Position numbers and translations under genes: made by a program
The notes under the pieces: generated by a model
Told to the model about the DNA's origin: nothing
Databases searched by the model: none
Seen by the model: only the letters and a program-made list of their open reading frames with translations
Assembly (NCBI RefSeq): GCF_900109685.1
Contig: NZ_FOBB01000004.1
Span: forward strand, 530,117 to 594,116
Length of the DNA stretch: 64,000 nt
Origin: Chitinophaga rupis
GTDB lineage: Bacteria > Bacteroidota > Bacteroidia > Chitinophagales > Chitinophagaceae
Direction: 5' to 3'
In this document: one piece after another, positions 44,927 to 53,560 of the stretch
How the letters are laid out: each line of letters starts with the position of its first letter
Numbering within the stretch: the stretch's first letter is position 1

Positions 44927-46018
44927 ATGGATGCTATAACCGCCTATGTGGCAAAAAGCATATTGGCCAGCGGCCTGCTGTTTGGGTATTATTGTCTTGC
45001 GCTACGCAATAAAAAATTCAACGTTTACAATAGGTTTTACCTGTTGGCATCTATAGTGCTAAGCCTTGTTTTGCCGCTGCTTAAGTTTACATGGCTTGCG
45101 GTACAAGCCACACCAAATACCGCGGCAGGGCAGGTATTTATTTTAATCGGCGCACCAAACAAAGCTCAGGTTCCTGTGCATTTTTCGCCGGTTTGGCTTG
45201 CCTATGCCGCCGCTTCAATTATAAGCTTGGCGCTTTGCATTATACTGACATTGGAAATTGCCTGGATATACCGCATGAAAAAAAAGCATGGCGGTATTAG
45301 AGTACAGGGCGTAAACCTTATTGAAGTAACCGTAAAGCAGGCGCCGTTTTCGTTTTTGAATAACTTGTTCTGGAAAAAGGGCATATCGCTGCAACAGCCT
45401 GAAGGCGAAAAAATATTCAGACATGAGCTTGCCCATATACAGCAGCGCCACACGTATGATAAACTGTTTGCCCAGGCCGTTACCTGCATTTTTTGGATGA
45501 ACCCATTTTACTGGCTTATACAAAAAGAGCTGGGTATGATACACGAGTTTATTGCCGATGCAGCCAGTATTGAAGATGGCGATGTGGATGCTTTCGCCAG
45601 GATGCTGCTGCAATCGCACAACGGAGGGCGCTACCTAAGCCCTGAACATCAATTTTTCCATTCACCTATAAAGAGACGGTTAATCATGCTTACTACATCA
45701 GCAAAAACGTCCTACTCCTACGCAAGAAGGGTATTGGCCTTGCCGGTTGCTGCTATTATAGCTGTGCTATTTTCAGTAATTGTTGGTAATGCACAAACGG
45801 TTGACCCAAAGCTGCAGCCCCTCGGTTCCATAAAGCCTGACAACGCTAAAATTGAAAGAAACCCTGCAGATTCAACGATCACTATATCCGTGCCGTACAA
45901 AGACAAAAGCGGCAAGCTGAAAAAGCGCATATTTAAAATGAAGTATATGCCGGGCGCGCACGACGAAGGAGAAATGCGTATTATGAGCGACAGCCTTGTT
46001 CAAAAAAGCAGTACCTGA
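44927..46018 (+). CDS. M56-family (BlaR1-like) membrane metallopeptidase
   Basis: A 363-aa protein with transmembrane segments at about 8-25, 36-56 and 92-115, and one near 265-285 (RVLALPVAAIIAVLFSVIVG). The zinc motif HELAH is at residues 166-170, and the downstream HEFIADAAS supplies the conserved acidic ligand. It has no penicillin-binding sensor domain; after the last membrane helix it has only about 75 periplasmic residues (DNAKIERNPADSTITISVPY). It should cleave or inactivate BlaI. The start ATG lies 1 nt after the BlaI stop, so the two are translationally coupled. Confidence 0.93.
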   Translation: MDAITAYVAKSILASGLLFGYYCLALRNKKFNVYNRFYLLASIVLSLVLPLLKFTWLAVQATPNTAAGQVFILIGAPNKAQVPVHFSPVWLAYAAASIISLALCIILTLEIAWIYRMKKKHGGIRVQGVNLIEVTVKQAPFSFLNNLFWKKGISLQQPEGEKIFRHELAHIQQRHTYDKLFAQAVTCIFWMNPFYWLIQKELGMIHEFIADAASIEDGDVDAFARMLLQSHNGGRYLSPEHQFFHSPIKRRLIMLTTSAKTSYSYARRVLALPVAAIIAVLFSVIVGNAQTVDPKLQPLGSIKPDNAKIERNPADSTITISVPYKDKSGKLKKRIFKMKYMPGAHDEGEMRIMSDSLVQKSST

Positions 46019-46047
46019 CGGCAACCATGATGTCATAATGACTTCTT

Positions 46048-48519
46048 ATGCTTAAAAATTATTGGATCGTGGCCTGGCGTAGCCTCGTCCGCAATAAGAT
46101 CTATAGCCTCGTCAATGTGCTGGGCTTAGCGTTAGGTATTTGTGCCTGTTTGGCCATTTATCTGATCACCCGGTACGAATTCAGTTTTGATAACTTTCAT
46201 CCGGACCGTGACCGCATCTTTTGTGTGGACGCCGTGTTATATGGCGGCCATTGGAATTGCGTTCCCGGCCCTATGCCAGCGGCCATGCGCCGGGAAATGA
46301 CCGGCTTTCAGACCGTTGCTGCCTTTCAGACCTACGAGGCCAGCGTGACGATACCAGGCGGCCCCAACGAACAACCGAAGAACTTCAACTACGCTGGCAG
46401 CATCGCTATCGCGGAGCCAGCATACTTTGAGATCTTTCACTACCGGTGGTTAAGCGGAAATGCCGCTACTTCCCTGTCCATGCCCTACTCCGCGGTGCTT
46501 ACCGCTAAAAAGGCCAGACAGTATTTCGGAGATCTCAGCCCGGACAGGATCATCGGCCGGACCATCCGTTACCAGGATTCGCTGATCGTCACTATAACAG
46601 GTATCGTTGCCGATTGGACAGGCAACAGTGATTTTAATTTTAGCCAGTGGATCTCTTATGCAACGATCCCCGCCAGTTTTCTGAAGAATAAGATAACGCT
46701 GGACAGCTGGGACAAATTAGATCGCTCCAGCCACGTTGTGATCAAACTGGCAAAGAACGTAAAGCCTTCACAGATCGACGCGCAATTTACCGCCTTTGCC
46801 AAACGGTACTTCGGCCCGAAACCGGTGTTCGCCGGCCGTTTGCAACCGCTGCGGGGCAGTCATTTTCACCAGGAATATGGCGGTATAGGCAGAAAGGCCA
46901 GTTTGCCAGTCTTGTACACGCTCATGGCTGTGGCAGGCTTTATCCTTATTCTTGCCATTGTTAATTTTGTCAATTTGTCGACCGCGCAATCTATGCAAAG
47001 AGCGAGAGAGATCGGCGTCCGGAAGGCGCTGGGCGGCGGCAGATCAGGCATCGCTGTGCAATTTTTTACCGAAACCCTGTTGTTGACGATAGCTGCAGTG
47101 GTTCTTGCGGCACTAATGGTAAAGCCTGTCTTCAGCGTGTTTGGCGATTTGATACCAGGGGAAGTTCATTTCCCATTGACGGGCGCCACGCTTTTGTTCC
47201 TGTTGCTGGTGATTGCAGTGACCACCCTCCTTGCGGGATTTTATCCCGCGAAGGTGCTGGGCAACTATCAGCCCACGGTAACCCTGAAAGGGATCACCGC
47301 GGCGCCAGGTGTTGGAAATGCCACGCTCCGCAGAGGGCTTATCGTCTTTCAATTTACCATATCACTGTTGTTTATTATAGCGTCAGTTGTCATTGGTTCG
47401 CAGCTGCGATATGTGCTGCATGCTAACCTGGGTTTCAAGACGGATGCGATCATCACGCTTGGCGGCCCGCGTGACAATACCCTGGTTAGCTCATCTTTTG
47501 GGCCGGATAAGAATAAAGGCGGGCAACGGTCTCCTGAAGATATAGGCAAGACCGTTATACTGATGGATAAGATCCGGCAGCTGGCTGGCGTGGAGCAGGT
47601 GATCAGAGAGGCGAAGCCACCGATGGACCAGATGCATTCGGGATTCGGCGGTGGCGGACTAAAAGGCAGCGATGAGAAGCCGATAGACATATCCCTTCAT
47701 TATGGCGACGCAGATTACATTCCTTTTTATGGGATGAAGCTGATCGCGGGACGAAATATGCTGCCGGGCGATAACAGCAGGGAACTGCTGATCAGCAAGA
47801 CTTGTGCCCATGCACTGGGTTTTGCCGATGTGGGCAAGGCCATTGGCCAGGAAGTGGTTATTGGCCCCGGTGACGCCTATCCCGTAGCAGGAGTGGTAGA
47901 CGATTTTTATGAGCGCTCTTTTCACCAGGCCACCTGGCCAATCATCATCGCACACGATCCCAGGAGAGAGACCACCATTGCGGTCAAAATCGCTGCGAAG
48001 CGCATGGCCGCCGGTGAGCTGCAAACCCTCATTGGCAATATAGAGGAGAACTGGAAGGCCATCTTCCCCGGAAAGCCGTTTGGCTATTCTTTCCTGGACG
48101 AGAGCATCGCCAATATGTATGCGGATGATCTCCGGACCGAACGGTTGACCAATGTGGCGATGGGGATCACCGTTTTTATCTCTTGCTTAGGCCTGCTTGG
48201 CCTGGCTATTTTTTCTACAGAAAAAAGGGGCAGAGAGATCGGCATCCGAAAGGTATTAGGGGCCACTGTGCCGGGTATCATGGCGATGCTTTGTAAGGAA
48301 ATCGTTCTGCTGATCGTTCTTGCATTATTAGTTGCCAGTCCACTGGCCTGGTACCTCATGCATGACTGGCTACAGGGCTTTGCATACCGGACAACGCTTA
48401 GCGGCTGGATGTTTGTTACAGCAGGAGCGGCGGCCATCGGAATTGCATTGCTTACGGTGGGTTTTCTGGCGATGAGGGCAGCAATGGCTAACCCGGTCAA
48501 ATCGTTGCGTACCGAATGA
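46048..48519 (+). CDS. FtsX/MacB-type ABC transporter permease
   Basis: An 823-aa inner-membrane protein with the MacB-type layout duplicated: TM1 about 20-42 (SLVNVLGLALGICACLAIYL), a periplasmic core domain about 50-265, an FtsX helix cluster about 290-430 (FVNLSTAQSMQRAREIGVRK), a second periplasmic domain about 460-670, and a final FtsX cluster about 690-815 (STEKRGREIGIRKVLGATVP). Such Bacteroidota permeases usually lack a linked ATPase. It lies 29 nt after the M56 gene, so it may be under the BlaI operators. Its G+C is visibly higher than the upstream genes, suggesting a different origin. Confidence 0.92.
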   Translation: MLKNYWIVAWRSLVRNKIYSLVNVLGLALGICACLAIYLITRYEFSFDNFHPDRDRIFCVDAVLYGGHWNCVPGPMPAAMRREMTGFQTVAAFQTYEASVTIPGGPNEQPKNFNYAGSIAIAEPAYFEIFHYRWLSGNAATSLSMPYSAVLTAKKARQYFGDLSPDRIIGRTIRYQDSLIVTITGIVADWTGNSDFNFSQWISYATIPASFLKNKITLDSWDKLDRSSHVVIKLAKNVKPSQIDAQFTAFAKRYFGPKPVFAGRLQPLRGSHFHQEYGGIGRKASLPVLYTLMAVAGFILILAIVNFVNLSTAQSMQRAREIGVRKALGGGRSGIAVQFFTETLLLTIAAVVLAALMVKPVFSVFGDLIPGEVHFPLTGATLLFLLLVIAVTTLLAGFYPAKVLGNYQPTVTLKGITAAPGVGNATLRRGLIVFQFTISLLFIIASVVIGSQLRYVLHANLGFKTDAIITLGGPRDNTLVSSSFGPDKNKGGQRSPEDIGKTVILMDKIRQLAGVEQVIREAKPPMDQMHSGFGGGGLKGSDEKPIDISLHYGDADYIPFYGMKLIAGRNMLPGDNSRELLISKTCAHALGFADVGKAIGQEVVIGPGDAYPVAGVVDDFYERSFHQATWPIIIAHDPRRETTIAVKIAAKRMAAGELQTLIGNIEENWKAIFPGKPFGYSFLDESIANMYADDLRTERLTNVAMGITVFISCLGLLGLAIFSTEKRGREIGIRKVLGATVPGIMAMLCKEIVLLIVLALLVASPLAWYLMHDWLQGFAYRTTLSGWMFVTAGAAAIGIALLTVGFLAMRAAMANPVKSLRTE

Positions 48520-48668
48520 CTTCAACCTTGATATACTAGATGCGCTCAATTTGCCTTTTCACCTGTCTAAGAGGTCATGACCGGTTTAGTCTTTAAGAGA
48601 TCAAGGTGTCTTTTTAAGTTATGTCTTTGATCGATAAGATAGATCTTCATAGTGTATAGTGTTCTTTT

Positions 48669-49628
48669 CTACGCATTCTCCGATTTCTTCTTTATATGCA
48701 CCAATACCCTGTCATGTATTTTATGAACAATGTAGTTACTCCAAAGCCGCCAATAAAAAGCAGGGCGGATGTTGTGATAATACCAGGTTGTTCCTTCCAG
48801 GAGGGTGTTGCCATTTGCCAGCTTTGTCAGTTTAAACTGGCCCTGTTTGGAAACAAAATAGTCATGCAAATGAGGAGCATCAATATCCCAAAAACTCAGC
48901 TCTTTCATTGGCGCCGGCTGTACCACTACGTCAAACCTTAAAAGCCGCGGCTGATCCCAAACTGTTATTGGTTCTACAAAACTACCTGTTGTGAAATTGC
49001 AGTGCCTGACCGCACCAACTCCTGTTCCTTCAATCTTTGCGTTTATTGGATAAGCAATTCCTGCTTTAAAAATAAATTCTGAAGGCTTGTCCAACTCCGG
49101 AAATTCAATTACGTCCTTCCATACTGTCTGTGGATCTGCGTTGATTTCAATAGTGGTAACAACCGATATTAATTCCTGTTCATTGTCCTTTTCCGTAAAC
49201 GACATTGCGGGAATACTGACCATCAGGAGGAATAACGCTGAGGGAGCATTGCCCGGCATTTTGCTGATAATTGCATAGCCAATTAATGTTCCGGCCCAGG
49301 TCAATAGCAATACAAATGGCGCTGCCATCATAATACAAATAATCCCTTCAATTGCAAAGATCAGCAGCCCTATCATAAAGATACCCAACGTTAAAAGGCC
49401 GGTTTGCCAGGCTTCCCGCTTAGTGATCTCCTTTTTAATACCGTATAAAATCACGGGGCTTGCACCAATAAAAAGCGGCGTTAGCACAAATAAGGCAATT
49501 CCATATTGGCCGATACCATGAATGCCCCAAAGTGTCAAAAGGCCCGCAATAATAACAGTAGCAACAACAGCGGTCCATTTGCGCTTATTATCGTCTGCGG
49601 GTAATATTTTCTCAAGTTGTTTTCTCAT
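48669..49628 (-). CDS. membrane protein with C-terminal SRPBCC domain
   Basis: 319 aa. Five hydrophobic segments at about 20-40, 43-62, 78-97, 99-122 and 126-142 (TAVVATVIIAGLLTLWGIHG, GIFMIGLLIFAIEGIICIMM). Residues about 160-310 form an SRPBCC/START-like domain (VVTTIEINADPQTVWKDVIE, VRHCNFTTGSFVEPITVWDQ, LLEGTTWYYHNIRPAFYW). The domain can bind hydrophobic ligands; the ligand and process are unknown. It is separated from the ABC permease, which is convergent, and from the SMI1/KNR4 pair by 36 nt on the same strand. Confidence 0.88.
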   Translation of the reverse strand: MRKQLEKILPADDNKRKWTAVVATVIIAGLLTLWGIHGIGQYGIALFVLTPLFIGASPVILYGIKKEITKREAWQTGLLTLGIFMIGLLIFAIEGIICIMMAAPFVLLLTWAGTLIGYAIISKMPGNAPSALFLLMVSIPAMSFTEKDNEQELISVVTTIEINADPQTVWKDVIEFPELDKPSEFIFKAGIAYPINAKIEGTGVGAVRHCNFTTGSFVEPITVWDQPRLLRFDVVVQPAPMKELSFWDIDAPHLHDYFVSKQGQFKLTKLANGNTLLEGTTWYYHNIRPAFYWRLWSNYIVHKIHDRVLVHIKKKSENA

Positions 49629-49664
49629 TTCATAGATATAGATAATTGTTCCGGGAGCTATTCA

Positions 49665-50393
49665 TCAATCCGTTTCCGACGCTATTATTCCCACATACCA
49701 GTTCTTTACGGGGTTATAAACTGTCCAGAAATAATTCCCCCACCATTCTTTTCCAGGTTCAAATATTATGGAACAATCGGTGTCCCAGGTATATATGGTC
49801 AGCCGTTCCAGGTCGCTGAAAAAGAAATCCATAAAGTCTAAAAGGTACTCTCCTCTTTTCTTTATTTCCTTTCCCAGATGCACATTGTAGGGCGGTTCCA
49901 TAAAAGTATGTACAAACCCTCCTGTATTTTGTGGATAAAGCGCCTGGAATTCTTCGGCGATCTTATTGATGTCTACTTTATTTGCGGGTATCTCTTCCTG
50001 GTCATGGTAAAAATATGCGTTCAGCGTTTCGTTACCCAATTGGCCCCTGATAAAGGGTTTCTTGTTGGCCAGGTCAAAATGAAAGCCCAGAAAACTTCTT
50101 ACATCTATTTTTTTCCCGCTTGGATCCAGCTTGGTAAAGTCGGTTTGTGCTGTCGCAGCATTTGATCTCTGGTTAGGGGGCAAGACCTTGTTAATATGAA
50201 GATTGCACTCGTAATTTTCCTTCTCCAATGTTTGCCTGGCTGTAATCAGGTGTGCAGTATATTCATCCGGCATTTCCCCCAGATAATTTTCGGAGATTTC
50301 GAACACGGACATTCTTACCGCTCCTCCTTTTGTATCGTAGTGTGTTAGTCTGTCCGTTATTTCCTGGTCTTTTATTGCTTTGATATTTACCAT
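49665..50393 (-). CDS. hypothetical protein coupled to SMI1/KNR4 gene
   Basis: 242 aa, cytoplasmic, no signal peptide. Segments such as MSVFEISENYLGEMPDEYTA, FLGFHFDLANKKPFIRGQLG and ETLNAYFYHDQEE suggest an alpha/beta fold. No family is recognised. Its ATG shares bases with the stop of the SMI1/KNR4 gene (TAATG at 50395-50391), so translation is coupled. Proteins paired with SUKH/SMI1 members are often immunity or toxin-partner proteins; a function of that kind is inference. Confidence 0.75.
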   Translation of the reverse strand: MVNIKAIKDQEITDRLTHYDTKGGAVRMSVFEISENYLGEMPDEYTAHLITARQTLEKENYECNLHINKVLPPNQRSNAATAQTDFTKLDPSGKKIDVRSFLGFHFDLANKKPFIRGQLGNETLNAYFYHDQEEIPANKVDINKIAEEFQALYPQNTGGFVHTFMEPPYNVHLGKEIKKRGEYLLDFMDFFFSDLERLTIYTWDTDCSIIFEPGKEWWGNYFWTVYNPVKNWYVGIIASETD

Positions 50394-51751
50394 TATACTA
50401 TTGTTCTTAAAACCGTTACGTTGGTTAACCCGTACTCCGCCAGGCGATAATTTAGATTCGATAAAATATAATTCTGCTCTACCGGGAATTTCTCAGCAAG
50501 CTGTTTATAGTATGGCAACAGGCGCTTATCCTTTACGCCTGAAAGGGCCTGCAGGGCGGAATGGATCACATGGTTTGAAGGATCTTGCAGGCCTTTAATA
50601 AAAGCGGCTATAAAGTCCTTCCGGTTGTTGAGCTTACCCAATGTATAGAATGCCGTTACCCTTATATTTTCATCCTTTTTTTCCGTGAAGGGGATAATCA
50701 GCGGCCCAAAATTGCTTTGGATTTCCGTGAGCAGGTATGTACAAAACCGGAATGTTTCACCATCATCGATCCTGCTGATGTTTGCCTCTATAACCGGCGC
50801 CCATTCCTTGCTCTTATCTTTTGCGTACCAATAAACAAACTGGAACACTGATAACAGATCAGTTTTAACTAATTCAATTAAATAAGGTTTTGCCTTTTCG
50901 TAATCGAATTTACACAGGATCTGAAGCAATTGAGCGTTGATCCCGGGCGTATGTTGAAAGACCTGCTGCTCTATATTTTGAACAATTTCTTTTTGGAGTG
51001 TATACTTATTCAAAAGCCCGTTTAAACAGTCTGCTTTTTGTTCCTCATCTTTTGCTGACAGAAATAGTTTTAACAGCTGATCATCTGAACCGCCCATTGA
51101 ATAACCAAACCATCTGGGTCCTTCCTGCATCAGCTGGCCGGAGATCACTTCATCCAGCCACCGCTCATACCAGTCTAAAAAATTGCTTTCATAGGTAAAC
51201 TTTGGCTTTTGAAAGTCTGTATCTAAATTCACCACCCTTCCCTTGTACGGCCCATTGAGGATTATACCGTGCAGATAACTACAACCCTGTGAGCCGATTG
51301 GGAGGATACCGCCGAGGATCCTGCCCTTTTCATTTTCATAATCTTCATCGGAAAGGTTGTCGTCATCGTTTATTTTCTGTGTTAAAGCTGCCCAATAATC
51401 ATCCGGCATTTTTGGATAAATAACACAATCGTTCTTAAGATGTTTTTCTACAGTATCGTAGATCAATTCATCCACATTCCCGCCAAGCGGATAAATGCCA
51501 TAAAACGGGCCTGCTGCGGAATTGGCGTGTGCATTACCGCCATTTCCAATCTGCAATAAGAAAGCCTTGTAACATTCAGGGAGTTCTATGGCGTATTGCT
51601 GTTCAAATTGGGTTACTTCTTCTGCGGTTGCGGGTTTGTTTAATGTGTACTTGTGGCTTTCTGCGCCAAATACTTTTAGCCGCCTGTCTGCTTTTTTTGC
51701 AGCAGGCAATTTCTGTTTTATTCTTTGTACCTGTTCGTTATAATCTGTCAT
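50393..51751 (-). CDS. SMI1/KNR4 (SUKH-1) protein with HEAT-like C-terminus
   Basis: A 452-aa protein. SMI1/KNR4 domain at about 35-180: PATAEEVTQFEQQYAIELPE, CYKAFLLQIGNGG, YGIYPLGGN and ILPIGSQGCSYLHGIILNG, which are hallmark blocks of SUKH-1. Residues about 220-440 form HEAT-like helical repeats (ITAFIKGLQDPSNHVIHSAL-like, ALSGVKDKRLLPYYKQLAEK). SUKH proteins are common immunity proteins against contact-dependent toxins, but many are stand-alone regulators. It is followed, with TAATG overlap, by the 242-aa hypothetical. No toxin gene is adjacent. Confidence 0.9.
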   Translation of the reverse strand: MTDYNEQVQRIKQKLPAAKKADRRLKVFGAESHKYTLNKPATAEEVTQFEQQYAIELPECYKAFLLQIGNGGNAHANSAAGPFYGIYPLGGNVDELIYDTVEKHLKNDCVIYPKMPDDYWAALTQKINDDDNLSDEDYENEKGRILGGILPIGSQGCSYLHGIILNGPYKGRVVNLDTDFQKPKFTYESNFLDWYERWLDEVISGQLMQEGPRWFGYSMGGSDDQLLKLFLSAKDEEQKADCLNGLLNKYTLQKEIVQNIEQQVFQHTPGINAQLLQILCKFDYEKAKPYLIELVKTDLLSVFQFVYWYAKDKSKEWAPVIEANISRIDDGETFRFCTYLLTEIQSNFGPLIIPFTEKKDENIRVTAFYTLGKLNNRKDFIAAFIKGLQDPSNHVIHSALQALSGVKDKRLLPYYKQLAEKFPVEQNYILSNLNYRLAEYGLTNVTVLRTIV

Positions 51752-51789
51752 AAAAGTTCTTTGATCAAAGGCCTGCTGGTAGTATCAAT

Positions 51790-52710
51790 TCAAGCGGTAT
51801 CCTCAAGGCCAATTCTTCTATACATTGCCGGCGTTTTGCCGGTCCTGGCTTTGAAAACCCGGGTGAATGCGGCTTCAGACTGGTAGCCTACTTTAAATGC
51901 CACATCACTGACGTTAATCTTTTCAGCTATCAACAGCTCCTTAGCTCTGTTAATACGCCAATTGGTCAGATAAGACAATGGTGTTTCGCCAACAAGGCTT
52001 TTAAACCTGCCCGCAAACACCGACCTGGACATGGCAACACTTTTAGCTAAAGATTGTAATGTCCAATCCTGTGCCGGGTCATTATGCATAATGCTGAGTG
52101 CCTTGCTGATCTGGCTATCATTCAACGCAGCTAAAAAGCCCGTTTCAGGAACAGACTGTTCGATATAGGTTCTGATGACACTCACAAAAAGCATTTCCGC
52201 AAGACTTTTGAGCATCATCCGGCTACCAGGTTTTTCATGATCGCGTTCTGTATGAATAACATATCCTGTATGCTGAAGAAACTGATGGTGGAGCGTTCCA
52301 TATCCCCTGATATGGATTATTGGTGGCAGATCTTTTAGGAACGGATGCGTTCCTTCTTCGTTATAGCTAAAATGGCCTGCGGCCAGTATTGTTTCCGGTT
52401 CCGGCCCACTAAAAAAGGGAGTGCCTGCCGTTTGCGATTTCACATATTCATTGATAGTAACCCGGCGGCTGGCAGCACTATCTGCAATCCAGTGGGAATC
52501 ACCATGCGGAATATATACTATGTCCCCTTCGCCCATTGTAACGGGTTGATCATTATATAAACTAACTATACAGCTGCCTTTAATCAACCGGTAGAACCGG
52601 GCCTCTCCCGTTTGTGCAACATCAAGTCCCCAGGGGCCTTTCAGCATGCTGGTGCTGCATACAATAGCTTCTAACCTGGTCACCTTTAGTATTGAACTCA
52701 ATACATCCAT
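51790..52710 (-). CDS. AraC-family transcriptional regulator with cupin sensor
   Basis: About 306 aa, ATG at 52710; a TTG at 52719 is possible but less likely. The N-terminal cupin-like ligand domain covers about 15-180 (ARFYRLIKGSCIVSLYNDQP, EGDIVYIPHGDSHWIADS). Two helix-turn-helix motifs lie at about 205-300 (LQSLAKSVAMSRSVFAGRFK, VSDVAFKVGYQSEAAFTRVF), followed by the ARTGKTPAMYR tail. It is of the cupin_6-type AraC group. It is divergent from an SDR oxidoreductase gene with an 80-nt shared control region, so it most likely regulates that gene. Confidence 0.93.
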   Translation of the reverse strand: MDVLSSILKVTRLEAIVCSTSMLKGPWGLDVAQTGEARFYRLIKGSCIVSLYNDQPVTMGEGDIVYIPHGDSHWIADSAASRRVTINEYVKSQTAGTPFFSGPEPETILAAGHFSYNEEGTHPFLKDLPPIIHIRGYGTLHHQFLQHTGYVIHTERDHEKPGSRMMLKSLAEMLFVSVIRTYIEQSVPETGFLAALNDSQISKALSIMHNDPAQDWTLQSLAKSVAMSRSVFAGRFKSLVGETPLSYLTNWRINRAKELLIAEKINVSDVAFKVGYQSEAAFTRVFKARTGKTPAMYRRIGLEDTA

Positions 52711-52729
52711 AACAAACAAATACGATTGA

Positions 52730-52738
52730 GCAAATATA
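52730..52738 (-). promoter_or_regulatory. -7 element of the AraC-family gene
   Basis: On the minus strand TATATTTGC, a full match to TAnnTTTGC, 20 nt upstream of the ATG at 52710. Confidence 0.5.
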
Positions 52739-52776
52739 CGATACTTCCTGCTACCTGTAGTACGAACAGAAGCGGG

Positions 52777-52784
52777 TAGCTTTG
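52777..52784 (+). promoter_or_regulatory. -7 element of the SDR gene
   Basis: TAGCTTTG matches TAnnTTTG, followed by CC, 20 nt upstream of the SDR ATG at 52804. No -33 TTG is properly spaced, consistent with dependence on an activator such as the divergent AraC-family protein. Confidence 0.5.
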
Positions 52785-52803
52785 CCTTATTAAATTAAAT
52801 CGT

Positions 52804-53538
52804 ATGCAAAAGTTAAAAGGTAAAGTAGCCGTTATCACCGGCGCCACTTCGGGAATGGGACTGGCTACAGCGCAATTATTTGTTGAAGAAGGCGCCTATG
52901 TATTTATTACCGGCCGCAAACAAGCGCAACTGGACGAGGCGGTGAGATCAATTGGAAAAAATGTAACCGGCGTATTATGTGATTCGGGCAGCCTGTCAGA
53001 CCTGGATCGTTTATTTGAAACTGTAAAAACGGAAAAGGGGCATATTGACGTGTTGTTTGCCAGCGCGGGAGCTGTAGACGGAGCACCCATCGGACACATC
53101 ACAGAAGCACATTTTGATATGCAGTTCAATGTAAATGCAAAAGGTACATTGTTTACGGTGCAAAAGGCATTGCCGTTATTAAACGATCATGGCGCTATTA
53201 TCATGACCGGAACGGTTGTAGCACTGAAAGGAGGCAGCTATCTCAGCGTGTACAGCGCCAGTAAGGCAGCGCTGGATGCCTTTGCAAAAAGCTGGAGCAC
53301 AGAACTTAGCGCCAGAGGTATCCGTGTTAATGTAATTCATCCCGGGCCGATAGACACGGCTTTATTTGCCTTATTGCCCGAAGACAAAAAAACTTCCTAT
53401 ATCAACCAGGTAGCTTTAGGCCGGTTGGGACAATCCAGGGAAATTGCCACCACTGCGCTTTTCCTGGCTTCGGAAGATTCCAGCTATATTACCGGTATAT
53501 CCATACCTGTTGACGGGGGAAGTAAAGCTATAGAGTAG
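52804..53538 (+). CDS. SDR-family NAD(P)-dependent oxidoreductase
   Basis: 244 aa, cytoplasmic. Cofactor motif GATSGMG at residues 13-19 (TGxxxGxG type), the NNAG-equivalent ASAGA at about 86-90, and the catalytic YxxxK as Y150/K154 (SVYSASKAAL) with an upstream serine near 145. C-terminal GxxIPVDGG at about 234-240. A classical short-chain dehydrogenase acting on an unknown alcohol or carbonyl. Divergent AraC-family regulator and -7 element lie upstream. It converges on the eCIS ATPase with a 22-nt gap. Confidence 0.95.
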   Translation: MQKLKGKVAVITGATSGMGLATAQLFVEEGAYVFITGRKQAQLDEAVRSIGKNVTGVLCDSGSLSDLDRLFETVKTEKGHIDVLFASAGAVDGAPIGHITEAHFDMQFNVNAKGTLFTVQKALPLLNDHGAIIMTGTVVALKGGSYLSVYSASKAALDAFAKSWSTELSARGIRVNVIHPGPIDTALFALLPEDKKTSYINQVALGRLGQSREIATTALFLASEDSSYITGISIPVDGGSKAIE

Positions 53539-53560
53539 GCTATTCTTTCAACAACTTATC

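Noticed and set aside
43401..46018. beta-lactam resistance cassette (serine hydrolase, BlaI, M56)
   Set aside because: Operators lie after the hydrolase gene, the M56 protein lacks a penicillin-binding sensor, and the hydrolase tyrosine motif is the esterase/peptidase-like YSG variant; resistance is not supported.
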